A stretch of DNA of 64,000 nt from AWTP1-13 sp963832445 (lineage in GTDB: Bacteria > Pseudomonadota > Alphaproteobacteria > Rhizobiales > Hyphomicrobiaceae), in contig CAWHUM010000026.1 in NCBI GenBank assembly GCA_963832445.1, positions 62,001 to 126,000 on the forward strand. The letters run 5' to 3'. Of the stretch, positions 37,772-46,714 are shown piece by piece. Position numbers and translations under genes: made by a program. Position 1 is the stretch's first letter. The number at the start of each line of letters is the position of its first letter. The notes under the pieces are model-generated. The model made no database searches and was not told where the DNA came from. It saw only the letters and a program-made list of their open reading frames with translations.

Positions 37772-38551
37772 TCAGCGCGTCGGCGGCGGCACGCCGCCTG
37801 TCGCAGCCACCTGACCGGCCAGGATGGGATCCACCATCTCGCGGATCTCCTTGATGCCGATCACGGACTTCACCAGCTTGCCTTGCACGAAGAAGTTCGG
37901 CGTGCCGATGATGCCGAGCGTGCGCCCACGCTCCTTGATCCAGTTGAGCGCGGCGATCATGGCGCGATTCTCGCGGCAGCTGTCAAACTGCGCGCGCGTC
38001 ATCCCCACCTGCTGGGCCACCTTGAAAACGGGGTCGGGGCGCACCTCCTGGCTCACCCACGCCGCCTGCTGCACCATCAGCTTGTCGTAGAGTGCGAAAT
38101 ACTTGTCGGGCGGCGCGCAGCGCAGCGCGACCGTGGCAAGGCCCGACTGCCTGCCGATGGGGAACTCGGCGCGGAGCACGTAGCGAACCTTGCCGGTGTC
38201 GATGTATTCGCGCTTCAGGACCGGGAAAGTCTCCATTTGAAACTTGCGGCAGTGAGGGCAAGTCATCGAGGCGTACTGCACGATGGTGACCGGGGCATCC
38301 TTGCGCCCGAGCGCCATCTCGGGCAGCTCGCCCGTCTTCATGATCTCCTCGACCGACGGGTTCTGGACAACCTCGCGCCGGCCGACCTGCGAGGGCGGGG
38401 CATCGGAGAACGGGTTGAAGGCGGGGTTGTCCTGCGTCAGGGTGCCGGAAAAGCTCGTCTGCGCGTCAGGCAGCACCGGCAGCGTCGGGCCATTGCAGGC
38501 GCCAAGGGCAGCCAACAGGATCAATGCGAACGCACGACCTATTCTGCCCAA
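37772..38551 (-). CDS. DsbA-family thioredoxin, lipoprotein
   Basis: About 259 residues. No ATG fits; the TTG ending at 38551 is chosen because a GAGGACGCA precedes it and it lies 8 bp from the stop of the upstream DsbA gene (coupled). The signal ALILLAALGAC ends in a lipobox. The redox site is SMTCPHCRKF (CPHC), followed by KVRYVLRAEFPIG and the cis-Pro loop IIGTPNFFVQGK. Thioredoxin_4 family: thiol oxidoreductase of the envelope. Close relative of its upstream neighbour with CNHC instead of CPHC. Confidence 0.9.
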   Translation of the reverse strand: MGRIGRAFALILLAALGACNGPTLPVLPDAQTSFSGTLTQDNPAFNPFSDAPPSQVGRREVVQNPSVEEIMKTGELPEMALGRKDAPVTIVQYASMTCPHCRKFQMETFPVLKREYIDTGKVRYVLRAEFPIGRQSGLATVALRCAPPDKYFALYDKLMVQQAAWVSQEVRPDPVFKVAQQVGMTRAQFDSCRENRAMIAALNWIKERGRTLGIIGTPNFFVQGKLVKSVIGIKEIREMVDPILAGQVAATGGVPPPTR

Positions 38552-38558
38552 TGCGTCC

Positions 38559-39293
38559 TCAACTCTTGCTGACCAGCGGCGCCAGGGCCTTCTCGAACTC
38601 TTCAGCCGTCGGGGTGCCTTCGAACCGCTTGCCGTTGATGAAGAACGTGGGCGTGGAGTTGACGCCGAAGGCGACGTTGCCGCGGTCGCGCACGGCAATG
38701 ATGTTCTTGATCAGCTTTTCGTCCTGCCGGCATCGATCGAAGGCCTGCCGGGTGAAGCCCACTTGCTGGCCGAACTTGAAGAGCTTGGGCAGGAAGTCCT
38801 GCTTGGCGCTGGCCCATTCGTCCTGCTTGGAGAACAGCATCGAGATGAGCGGCATCGATTTGTCGTCGCCGGCGCAGCGCGCCATCATCGACGCCAGCGC
38901 CGCGCGCTCGTCGAGCGGAAACTCGCGAAACACCAGCTTGACCTTGCCGGTGTCGATGTACTTCTCCTTGAGCGCCGGCAGCACCGTGTTGTGGAAATTG
39001 GCGCAGTGGTTGCACGTCATCGAGGCGTACTCGACAATGGTGATGGGGGCGTCGGCCTGACCGATGACGAGATCGGGAAGAGCGCCGGGCTTCAACAGCT
39101 CGTCCTGGCTCACGTTGCCAGCAGCCACCCGCCGCGGCCGTCGCGGCCCGCGCTTTGCCTCGGCATCGGCTCGCGGTGGCGCGCGCAGGAGCGAGTACAC
39201 GATGCTGCCGGCGACGCCGATCGTGGCTATCGCCGCGCTGCCCAACAGCAGCTTGCGCCGGTCGATCGAAGTAGCCGTTTGGGTCACGTGCAA
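38559..39293 (-). CDS. DsbA-family thioredoxin, exported
   Basis: 244 residues. N-terminal anchor or signal (DRRKLLLGSAAIATIGVAGS), a basic linker (KRGPRRPRR), then the Thioredoxin_4 domain: DAPITIVEYASMTCNHCANFHN (CNHC site), KLVFREFPLDERAA, FGVNSTPTFFINGKRF (cis-Pro). The tandem pair, with different active-site dipeptides, suggests two steps or two client groups in envelope disulfide formation. The gene pair sits between smc and a DUF721 gene, a common alphaproteobacterial arrangement. Confidence 0.93.
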   Translation of the reverse strand: MHVTQTATSIDRRKLLLGSAAIATIGVAGSIVYSLLRAPPRADAEAKRGPRRPRRVAAGNVSQDELLKPGALPDLVIGQADAPITIVEYASMTCNHCANFHNTVLPALKEKYIDTGKVKLVFREFPLDERAALASMMARCAGDDKSMPLISMLFSKQDEWASAKQDFLPKLFKFGQQVGFTRQAFDRCRQDEKLIKNIIAVRDRGNVAFGVNSTPTFFINGKRFEGTPTAEEFEKALAPLVSKS

Positions 39294-39403
39294 AGCTCCC
39301 TAGCGTTGAGCGAGGCCGCAGCTGAAAACAGCACCTCGGTCCTCTTGCGGTGGCTGATACCACAAGTTTCGCGGCCAAAAATCCAAAATCGGCGTAATGT
39401 GGT

Positions 39404-39955
39404 CTAGCAAACCGCGCGAATTTCGCCCCCGAGCCGCGCCAATGCGTCGCGCAGGCCGGGGTGGGCGATACCGGCGACCTCTTGCGTGAGCGGCGTTGCG
39501 GCCACCTTCGGGTGGGACGGTGGTGCTGTTGCTGGCGGGGGAGGGGCCTGGATCAGGCGCAGCTCCGAGACCGCCGCGTAGCCGAAATAGGCGTTGATGC
39601 GCTCGATGATCTGGCGCGCCTGGTATTGCACCTCGAGCGCCTTGGCGCCGTCGACGCGCAGGACCAGCGTGGCGCCGGAGCGGGTGGCGGGCGGGTCGGC
39701 GGCATCGTTCTCGCCCGCCTCGGCGAGGCGCCGCCATTTGAGCCGCTCGGGCGCGGTGAACCGGGCTAGCTCGCCACCGATGATTGTGCGCCAGTCGGTG
39801 ATCAACGCGACCGTGGAAAACCCGTACTTCTGAAATGCCTTGGTCGTCAGCGCCGGCAAAAAGCTCCCCACTGCCTTGGCGCCGAAATACTGCCTTCGCA
39901 CGGCTGGTGCCGGGTCGCGCGGCATTTGGCGGCGCTCGTTGCGTGTGTTGGACAT
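39404..39955 (-). CDS. DUF721/DciA-like protein
   Basis: 183 residues: GAKAVGSFLPALTTKAFQKYGFSTVALITDWRTIIGGELARFTAPERLKW is the DUF721 core, then ATLVLRVDGAKALEVQYQARQIIERINAYFGYAAVSELRLIQ. DciA-like proteins load the replicative helicase in many bacteria; in alphaproteobacteria the orthologues are named DUF721 or DUF1159-like. Divergent from mutY, 90 bp away. Confidence 0.88.
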   Translation of the reverse strand: MSNTRNERRQMPRDPAPAVRRQYFGAKAVGSFLPALTTKAFQKYGFSTVALITDWRTIIGGELARFTAPERLKWRRLAEAGENDAADPPATRSGATLVLRVDGAKALEVQYQARQIIERINAYFGYAAVSELRLIQAPPPPATAPPSHPKVAATPLTQEVAGIAHPGLRDALARLGGEIRAVC

Positions 39956-40044
39956 GAGGGGACCTTCGGCGTTCCGGCGTTCTCAAGCAGGATGGCGAGG
40001 CCTAACATGAGATAAGCGATTCGGGCGGAGGCGCCGGCTGGCCG

Positions 40045-41151
40045 ATGGCTGTCGTGGCAAAAAAGCAACTTCAATTGCGGCTGCCCGGGCCGGAAACCGT
40101 TGCCGCCCTGCTCGCCTGGTACGGCCGCGAGCGGCGGCATCTGCCCTGGCGGGCGAAGGGCCGGCGGCGGCCGGACCCTTACCGGGTGTGGCTTTCCGAA
40201 ATCATGCTGCAGCAGACCACCGTGAAGGCGGTCATTCCTTATTACGAGGGGTTTGTGGTGCGCTGGCCGACGGTGCAGGCGCTGGCCGCCGCCCCGCTCG
40301 ATGACATTCTGGCCGCCTGGGCGGGGCTCGGCTACTACAGCCGCGCGCGGAATCTGCACAAATGTGCGGGCGTGGTCGTCGAGCGGCATGGCGGGCGATT
40401 TCCGGCGAGCGGGGCGGAGCTGCTCAAGCTGCCGGGGATAGGGCCTTACACGGCTGCCGCCATCGCCGCCATCGCCTTCGCCCAAGCCGTGGTGCCAGTC
40501 GACGCCAATGTCGAGCGGGTGATGGCCCGGGTGTTTGCGATCGGCGAGCCGCTGAAGGCCGCCAAGGGCCGCATCCGGCGTCTGGCGCAGACTTTCGCCT
40601 GCGGCTCGCACTCGGGCGATTGTGCGCAGGCTCTGATGGATTTGGGCGCCAGCGTCTGCAGCCCCAAGCGGCCAGCCTGCCTGATGTGCCCCATCGCCAC
40701 AGACTGCGCCGCCCATGCCAAGGGGATAGAGGCGCATCTGCCGGTGCGCACCGGTGCGCCGGAGCGGCCCATGCGCGTGGGCCTCGCGTTCGTCGCCCTG
40801 CGCGAGGACGGTGCCGTGCTGCTGCGGCGCCGGCCCGAGGCTGGGCTGCTCGGCGGCATGCTGGAGGTGCCGTCCACGGAATGGGGCGACTTGCTTCCGC
40901 CGCTCAAGATGGGTCTACGCGCAGCGCCCGTGCAAGGTGAGTGGTGGGTCGTGCCAGGCACGGTTGTGCACGTGTTCACCCACTTCCGCCTGGAGCTGCA
41001 GGTCTACCGCGCGCTGGTCCCCGCGCATGCCAGCCTGACCTTGTGGTCGGATCCCGCCCGCTGCCGCTGGGTTCCCCGCCGCGACCTCGACCGGTCCGCG
41101 CTGCCGACCGTGATGCGCAAGGTGATCGCGCACGCGCTGCGCGGACAATAA
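40045..41151 (+). CDS. mutY: Adenine DNA glycosylase MutY
   Basis: 368 residues. Catalytic Glu in WLSEIMLQQTTVKAVIPYY, helix-hairpin-helix LPGIGPYTAAAIAAIAF with the Asp in VPVDANVERVMAR, and the 4Fe-4S cluster cysteines in CSPKRPACLMCPIATDC (C-x6-C-x2-C-x5-C). The C-terminal NUDIX-like domain that reads 8-oxoG is present (FVALREDGAVLLRRRPEAGLLGG, then VFTHFRLELQVY). Removes A opposite oxidised G. The 90-bp gap to DUF721 should hold both promoters. Confidence 0.96.
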   Translation: MAVVAKKQLQLRLPGPETVAALLAWYGRERRHLPWRAKGRRRPDPYRVWLSEIMLQQTTVKAVIPYYEGFVVRWPTVQALAAAPLDDILAAWAGLGYYSRARNLHKCAGVVVERHGGRFPASGAELLKLPGIGPYTAAAIAAIAFAQAVVPVDANVERVMARVFAIGEPLKAAKGRIRRLAQTFACGSHSGDCAQALMDLGASVCSPKRPACLMCPIATDCAAHAKGIEAHLPVRTGAPERPMRVGLAFVALREDGAVLLRRRPEAGLLGGMLEVPSTEWGDLLPPLKMGLRAAPVQGEWWVVPGTVVHVFTHFRLELQVYRALVPAHASLTLWSDPARCRWVPRRDLDRSALPTVMRKVIAHALRGQ

Positions 41152-41460
41152 CTCCACGCGTGGCACTCGAGCGCGCTCGGCGCCTGGCGTGCGTGCTCTC
41201 TGCCGGTGCCGTTCCGGGCGCGCGCATGCACACGGGTACGAGGGGTTGGTCGCAAGGCCCCCGGTTGCTGCCGTCCTGCTTGGGACCCAAGCCGCGCTCC
41301 AGGGGGCGGGAAGCGGCGATCCGAAGCGGTGGAGGCCTTGCGACCGCAATCAGCCTATGCGAGCGCCGCGCGGTGGGCGACGAGGTAACTACCTAGGGTC
41401 CCGGCCATGGCCTGCGAGCGTTCGGCTGTCCTCTGAGCCAAGCCGAGCGGCACCATTGCG
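41152..41460. other. 309-bp gap with no recognisable content
   Basis: Between the mutY stop and a small DUF6496 gene on the other strand. Short frames exist on both strands but none has family resemblance or a clear ribosome-binding site. No hairpin with a T tract or repeat was found. Confidence 0.5.
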
Positions 41461-41634
41461 CTACTTGCGCCTCGGCACCTTCTTTCCCTTCTTGCGGGCT
41501 TCCGACAGCCCGATGGCTATCGCCTGCTTGCGGCTCGTCACCTTCTTGCCGCTGCCGCTCCTGAGCGTGCCGCGCTTGCGCTTGCGCATCGCCCCTCTGA
41601 CGTCCTTGGATGCGGAACGTGAATAGCGAGCCAT
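41461..41634 (-). CDS. DUF6496 small basic protein
   Basis: 57 residues from MARYSRSASKDVRGAMRKRK (ATG ending 41634). Lys/Arg-rich with the family ending SRKQAIAIGLSEARKKGKKVP. Found widely in alphaproteobacteria and often near stress or DNA-repair genes; likely a nucleic-acid-binding protein, function unproven. It follows mutY convergently after a 309-bp gap. Confidence 0.8.
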   Translation of the reverse strand: MARYSRSASKDVRGAMRKRKRGTLRSGSGKKVTSRKQAIAIGLSEARKKGKKVPRRK

Positions 41635-41885
41635 GAGCCGGCTCCTTGGCAACAAGACGTCTTCCAGGGCATCAACTCGTTCAGCGGTGTTCGAGTTCCC
41701 GGGCTGACCGCAGCTTCGGCGCCTTGCGGCGAGCCGGCCCTGCTCGGCGCAATGACAGAGACTGAACTGGCTGGCTGCCGTCTCACCTGATTTCCCTCCA
41801 CCAGAGGCAGTCGCCGGATATAAAGTGCTCGATCAATGCGACGCGGCCAAGCGAGCGATTGGCAGTCGGTGCAACTGGGGAGGGG

Positions 41886-42878
41886 ATGATGATCGTATCG
41901 CGCCGGGTATTGGTCACGGCGATGGCTGTGCTGGGCGCTCTTGCGCTGCCATCACAATTGGCCTGGTCGCAGGCCTACCCCGACCGGGCCATCAAGCTCA
42001 TCGTGCCGTTCGCGGCCGGCGGCAACGCCGACATCAACGGCCGCATCGTCGGCGACATCGTGCACAAGGCGCTCGGCCAGCCCGTGGTGGTGGACAACCG
42101 CGCCGGAGCCGGTGGCGGTGTCGGCGCCGAGTTCACCGCGCGCGCGGCGCCGGACGGCTACACGCTGCTCGTCGGCTCCAACGGTCCGCTGACCGTCAAC
42201 CCGTTCGTCAACGCCAACGTCACCTACGATCCCTTGAACGACTTCGCCCCCGTGGCACTGGTGAGCTATGTGCCGCACGTGGTGGTCGTGACCAACAAGC
42301 TGGGGCTGAAATCGCTGTCAGAGCTGGTCGCGCTTTCCAAGACACGGCCAGTGACGCTTGCCACCAGCGGCTTCGCCAGCGCCACGCACATGACGGTCGA
42401 GCGCTTCAAGCAGGCGACCGGCGCGCAAATCACGCACGTGCCCTACAAGAGCGGCGGCTCGCTGATGCCGGATGTCATCGCCGGCAACATCGACGGTGCC
42501 ATGACGGAGCTGTCGACCGCGATGGAGCTGCACAAGGGCGGACAGGCGCGCATCATCGGCGTTGCCGGCGCCAGCCGCTCGAGGCTGGCACCCGACATCC
42601 CGACCTTCGAGGAGCAGGGCGTCAAAGGCTTCCAGGCGCGCAGCTTCATCGGCATCGTCGCGCCCGCCAAGACGCCGGCCGACATCATCGCCAAGTGGCA
42701 GGCGGCGCTCGCGGCGGGGCTCGCACCCGGCAGCGCGGCTGCCGAGAAGATCGTCGGCACGGGCTCCGAGATCGCCTCGCCCGAGCAGATGACGCCCGCC
42801 GGCTTCGCGGCCTTCATCAAGCGCGACTTCGAGGACATGCGGGCGGCCGCAAAGCTCGCGGGCATCGGCAAGAAGTGA
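41886..42878 (+). CDS. TctC/Bug-type periplasmic binding protein
   Basis: 330 residues, start ATG 41886 (or ATG 41889) after GGGGAGGGG. Signal peptide VSRRVLVTAMAVLGALALPS. Bug-fold marks: YPDRAIKLIVPFAAGGNADINGR, the VVVDNRAGAGGGVGAEFTARAAPDGYTLLVGS block, YDPLNDFAPVALV, THVPYKSGGSLMPDVIAGNID and the LAPDIPTFEEQGV loop. These proteins capture carboxylates; many lack an adjacent TctAB permease, as here. Faces a second TctC gene convergently. Confidence 0.93.
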   Translation: MMIVSRRVLVTAMAVLGALALPSQLAWSQAYPDRAIKLIVPFAAGGNADINGRIVGDIVHKALGQPVVVDNRAGAGGGVGAEFTARAAPDGYTLLVGSNGPLTVNPFVNANVTYDPLNDFAPVALVSYVPHVVVVTNKLGLKSLSELVALSKTRPVTLATSGFASATHMTVERFKQATGAQITHVPYKSGGSLMPDVIAGNIDGAMTELSTAMELHKGGQARIIGVAGASRSRLAPDIPTFEEQGVKGFQARSFIGIVAPAKTPADIIAKWQAALAAGLAPGSAAAEKIVGTGSEIASPEQMTPAGFAAFIKRDFEDMRAAAKLAGIGKK

Positions 42879-42940
42879 TGCGGTCGTGCGTCCATAGACC
42901 AGCAGCCATAGCCGCTGGTGCATAGGCCGTCCGCTGCTGG

Positions 42941-42964
42941 GGGCACAACGGAAACGTTGTGCCC
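42941..42964. terminator. 10-bp hairpin with GAAA loop between convergent genes
   Basis: GGGCACAACG, loop GAAA, CGTTGTGCCC. Lies 63 bp after the first TctC stop and about 180 bp before the end of the second, on the opposite strand. The stable tetraloop hairpin fits a transcription stop for the first gene although no T run follows. The 268-bp gap holds no gene. Confidence 0.6.
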
Positions 42965-43146
42965 GGTCGGAGCCTTGCCGTGCCTGTCCCACTTCTGACC
43001 CCGATACTTGCATTGCGCCAAAAAGAATGCGGGCTGCGGTGGCTTGCTCCCGCACGGGATCATGCCCATTCGCAATGGCTGGCCGGCAACGCTGGCGATC
43101 GCCCCAGAGCTTGCCGACCCTCATTTCTTGGAGTGGCGGCAGGGCG

Positions 43147-44148
43147 CTAGCGCTTGGCGATGCCGGCGCTGGCGATAATCTCGCGGTACATGGGCACTTC
43201 CTTAGCAACGCGTGCCATGTGCATTTTGCCGTCCCTGGCTTGGACCTCGAAGCCTGACTCGGCCAGTTTGTTGCGCAGCTCCGGGCGTCGCAGCACCTTG
43301 AGCCATTCCCTTTCCAGCCAGCCCACAGTCTCGGGGGGCGTTTTCGCCGGCGCCATGAGCGACGTGTAGGTCTCGAATACAAAGTCCTTGTAGCCGGCCT
43401 CCAGCATGGTCGGCACGTCCGGCAGATCGAACCAGCGTGCCGCGCCGGTGACCGCGAGACCCTTGATGGCGCCGCCCTTGATGTGCGGATGGGCGGGGGC
43501 GAGGGCGCCAGAGCTCAGCTGGACCGTGTTGCTGAGCAGGGCTCTCAGCGCTTCGCCACCACCCGTATGCGTGACGGTCGCCATCCGTGCCAGGCCCTCG
43601 CGCGCTTTTAGCACCTCGGCCTGCAGTTGCGGGGTGGTGCCGATCGGCGGCGTGGACACGTTGAACTTGTCAGGCTCTTGCTTGGCGCGTGCAACGAACT
43701 CCCTCATCGTGCCGACGCCGAGCTCGGGCTTGACGGTGAAGACGTTGGGAGAAGTGGCGAGCTCGGCGACCGCAACGAAGTCCTTGAAGGGATCATACGG
43801 CAGTGTTTCGAACAGGCTCGGATTGACCGAATAGGAGCTGGTCGCGAGCAGGACCGTGTAGCCGTCAGGCTCGGAGCGTGCCACCGCTCCCATGCCGATA
43901 TTGCCACCGCCGCCGCCCCTGTTCTCGACGAAAAAGGTGGCGCCGGTCGCCTCTTGCACGGCAGCGGCCAGGATGCGGGCGATGATGTCCGATGGTCCGC
44001 CTGGCGTGTTCGCTACCACGATCCGTACCGGGCGATCCGGATAGGCGGCGAGCGCGCCGGTGACGCGCAGCACTGCGGGCGCAGCGACCCCCGCAGCGAG
44101 GATCTTGATCAGCCGGCGCCGTGTCGGATTTCGTTTGGTCTGCAACAT
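43147..44148 (-). CDS. TctC/Bug-type periplasmic binding protein, second
   Basis: 333 residues; start ATG ending at 44148 with GGAGGACCTGGC. Twin-arginine-type signal (RRRLIKILAAGVAAPAVLR). Bug marks: YPDRPVRIVVANTPGGPSDIIAR, VENRGGGGGNIGMGAVARSEPDGYTVL, YDPFKDFVAVAEL, FDLPDVPTMLEAGYKDF. It lies 33 bp after the end of an enolase-superfamily enzyme and is in the same direction, so it probably binds the substrate or product of that enzyme. Confidence 0.93.
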   Translation of the reverse strand: MLQTKRNPTRRRLIKILAAGVAAPAVLRVTGALAAYPDRPVRIVVANTPGGPSDIIARILAAAVQEATGATFFVENRGGGGGNIGMGAVARSEPDGYTVLLATSSYSVNPSLFETLPYDPFKDFVAVAELATSPNVFTVKPELGVGTMREFVARAKQEPDKFNVSTPPIGTTPQLQAEVLKAREGLARMATVTHTGGGEALRALLSNTVQLSSGALAPAHPHIKGGAIKGLAVTGAARWFDLPDVPTMLEAGYKDFVFETYTSLMAPAKTPPETVGWLEREWLKVLRRPELRNKLAESGFEVQARDGKMHMARVAKEVPMYREIIASAGIAKR

Positions 44149-44181
44149 GCCAGGTCCTCCCAGGAAATCTCGTATCATTCT

Positions 44182-45345
44182 TCAGGCAACGCGGAAGCGC
44201 GCGATCTGTGCCTCGTCCACCTCGACCCCGAGGCCCGGCCCATCCGGCAGTACGATCATGCCATCGCGCAGCGGCTGCGGACGTCGCACAAGATCCTCTG
44301 CGAGATATACATGCGTGAGGCTGACACCCCAAGCTACGCGGGGCAGCGCGCACGCCAGGTGAATCGCCGCCGCCGATGCGATGCTCGATTCCGCCACCTT
44401 GGCTGCAACGTTGATCTCCAGCCCGAGCCGCTCGCACAGCGCCGCCGCCTCGATTGCCGCACTGAACCCGCCGAGCTTGATCAGCTTGAGCGACACGCCA
44501 CCCGCGCCACGCTGCGCGTGCGCCTCGATGTCGTGCAGCCCATGGATGCCCTCGTCGGCACCGATGGGTATCGTTGACATTCGCGCCAGTGTGCCAAGGC
44601 CGGCGAGGTCCGCGGCCGCCAGCGGCTGCTCGAGGAACAGCAACTTGGCTTCCCGCGTGGCCTCGACATAGTGCCGTGCCGCTTCGCGGGAGAAGCCGCT
44701 GTTGGCGTCCGCACACAGGGCAATCTCCGCCCCGAGCGCCGCCCGCAGCGCGTGCGTCGTGGCAATATCCTGGTCGAGCGGCTTGGTGGCCACCTTCAGC
44801 TTGAAGAAGCGAAAGCCTTCGCGCACCTTGGCAGTCGCCTCGGCCACATCCTCGTCCAGGGTGTCGCGACCGAGCAGCCACATCGGCGCGACGGCACGGC
44901 GCACGGCGCCGCCGATGAGATCGACGAGCGGCAGCCCGGCCTTGCGACCCGCCAGGTCGAGCAGCGCCATCTCGATGGCCGAATGGGCGCCGGTGTTGCC
45001 GATCAGCGCCCTGCGCAACATCGCGACCAAGGCCGGCCGATCCCACGCATCCCTGCCCACCAGCCGCGGCGCCATGTGATCGCGCACGGCTGCCACCAAG
45101 CCGCCCTGCGTGTCGCCGGTCATGGTGGGCGCGGAGGCGGCCTCACCCCAGCCCACCGCGCCGTCGGCGGCCTCGATGCGCACCACAATGTTCCTGGCGT
45201 GCGTGATGGTCTCGCCCGCCATCTTCATGGGCTGGCGCAGGGGCAACGCGACGGGTGTCGCGTCGACGCGCACGATGATCAGCGGCGGGTGCTCGCTAAC
45301 GCGTCCCGCCACTGGCTGCACCTGGAGATCCTGAGGCATCAACAA
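44182..45345 (-). CDS. Mandelate racemase/muconate lactonizing-type enzyme
   Basis: 387 residues of the enolase superfamily. N-terminal capping domain (IIVRVDATPVALPLRQPMKMAGETITHARN) with the catalytic-base motif KxK in FFKLKVAT, metal ligands Asp in CADANSGF, Glu in LFLEQPL and Glu in GADEGIH, then a Lys in LKLIKLGG. This is the MLE/MR group (muconate cycloisomerase, dipeptide epimerase or N-acyl amino acid racemase-like). Start may be 45345 or the ATG two codons later. Operon with TctC downstream; an amidohydrolase lies 226 bp upstream. Confidence 0.9.
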   Translation of the reverse strand: MLMPQDLQVQPVAGRVSEHPPLIIVRVDATPVALPLRQPMKMAGETITHARNIVVRIEAADGAVGWGEAASAPTMTGDTQGGLVAAVRDHMAPRLVGRDAWDRPALVAMLRRALIGNTGAHSAIEMALLDLAGRKAGLPLVDLIGGAVRRAVAPMWLLGRDTLDEDVAEATAKVREGFRFFKLKVATKPLDQDIATTHALRAALGAEIALCADANSGFSREAARHYVEATREAKLLFLEQPLAAADLAGLGTLARMSTIPIGADEGIHGLHDIEAHAQRGAGGVSLKLIKLGGFSAAIEAAALCERLGLEINVAAKVAESSIASAAAIHLACALPRVAWGVSLTHVYLAEDLVRRPQPLRDGMIVLPDGPGLGVEVDEAQIARFRVA

Positions 45346-45375
45346 GCCTTCGGGTGGCGACAGGTTCAGATGTCA

Positions 45376-45490
45376 GGGTCGGCTCGAGCCGACCCAGTAT
45401 TGAACGTTCGAGCTTGGTCATCAAGATGATGTTAGCACGGAGCAAGGCGCGCTCCGAAGCATGCCCGCAAGGGGCATGCTTGCTCCGTGC
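45376..45490. repeat. Two palindromes in the gap before the MLE-type gene
   Basis: A perfect 20-bp palindrome GGGTCGGCTCGAGCCGACCC (45376-45395), then a nested hairpin: outer arms GCACGGAGCAAG (45435-45446) and its complement (45479-45490), inner arms GCATGCCC and GGGCATGC around a GCAAG-type loop. The first could be an operator for the MLE operon; the second is terminator-like after the amidohydrolase gene. Confidence 0.6.
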
Positions 45491-45571
45491 GGGACCGACG
45501 GACGAATCGTCCGCCCTTCGGGGTAGATCAACCGTGGGAGATCGGTGCCGCGGCTCACGACCGAGCCGCAC

Positions 45572-46417
45572 TCAAGCCTTGCCCGGCGACCAGCCGTAGA
45601 GGCGCGCGGTGTTGGCGCCCATCAGCTTGGCCTTGTCGCTGTCGGAGATGCGGCTGGTGGCGCGGAAGGCGTCGACGCCCTGCTTGAAGGTGAGGAAGTT
45701 CACCGCGCGCGTCCAATCCGTGCCCCACAGGCAGCGGTCGATGCCGAACACATCGATCATGCGGCACACCGGGTCCCAGATGTCGTCGTAGGGATAGGGC
45801 TCGCGCGACAGCGTGCAGGCGCCGCTGATCTTGATGGCGACGTTCTTGTGCTGGGCGAGCGTCAGCACCTTCGGCAGCTCGGCCCACGGCTCCGTCGGCA
45901 CCGGCGGCTCGTGCGGTTGCACGAGCCCCAAGTGATCGACGATGATCTGCGTATCGGGATTGCGGCGGATCAGCTCGATGCCCTGGTCGAGCCGCCCGGC
46001 GATATGCAGGTTGGCAGGCAGTGAGAGCCGCGCCGCCGTCGCCAGCACGCGGTTGAGACCCGGATCGGCCGCGTCGGTGGCGAGACCGCTGCGCACGAGC
46101 AGCATGCGCACGCCGACAGCGCCCGGCGTGCGCTTCCAGTCCTCGATGACCTCTGCGACGGCCGGATCGGCGGGGTCTACCGGCTTGACCAGCGCAAACC
46201 GGCTGGAATGGCGCTCGTGCACCTCCAGAGCATAGCTCGCATCGTAGCGGTACATCGTGAAGGCCGAGACCAGTATCGCGCCGTCGACGCCGACAGCGTC
46301 CATCTCCGCCACCATCTGGTCGCCCGTGACCTCAGACGGACCCGCCAGCACGCCGTGCCATGGCCGGCCTGGGTGATCGCGCTCGTAGGCATGCACCTGG
46401 GCGTCGATGGTCAGCAT
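45572..46417 (-). CDS. Amidohydrolase-2 family metal hydrolase
   Basis: 281 residues from MLTIDAQVHAYERDHPG (start ATG ending 46417, after GGAGAGCCACAAAC). The metal motif is D-x-x-H variant IDAQVHAY; further ligands in NLHIAG, IIVDHLG, and the catalytic Asp in CLWGTDWTRA. Same superfamily group as 2-pyrone-4,6-dicarboxylate lactonase and related decarboxylases. With the TctC and MLE genes it suggests degradation of a cyclic carboxylic acid; the precise reaction is not determinable. Confidence 0.88.
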   Translation of the reverse strand: MLTIDAQVHAYERDHPGRPWHGVLAGPSEVTGDQMVAEMDAVGVDGAILVSAFTMYRYDASYALEVHERHSSRFALVKPVDPADPAVAEVIEDWKRTPGAVGVRMLLVRSGLATDAADPGLNRVLATAARLSLPANLHIAGRLDQGIELIRRNPDTQIIVDHLGLVQPHEPPVPTEPWAELPKVLTLAQHKNVAIKISGACTLSREPYPYDDIWDPVCRMIDVFGIDRCLWGTDWTRAVNFLTFKQGVDAFRATSRISDSDKAKLMGANTARLYGWSPGKA

Positions 46418-46714
46418 GTTTGTGGCTCTCCCAATAACGGCAATCCCCATGGGGGCCCAAGAGCATGACGCGGCGGCGCCGCCTTTCGTCGGAGCCGCTC
46501 ATGACGTGCTTTTTTCCCGGCGAGCTTGGACCGCCTCTGACCCAATCGCAAGCGAAGGTCAAGACTTGACCGCATCGCGGCCGGCGTCCAAAGCTAACCT
46601 TCCATGGTCTGCCGGCGCGCGCGGACGCGGCAGGCCGCAAGCTCATCGTAGCAAGCATGCCCTGGCGAGACCTGGTACGTCAGACAGTTCGTCCGACAGC
46701 ATGAAGGGCCGGCA

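Noticed and set aside
38380..38440. NPAFNPFSD in the DsbA lipoprotein as a copy of the tail motif
   Set aside because: Internal position, no GGF, and no other sign of relation to the importer or hydroxylase; likely chance.
41680..41705. GTGTTCGAGTTCCCGGGC looked like the T arm of a tRNA
   Set aside because: No acceptor stem, anticodon arm or D arm could be built around it on either strand.
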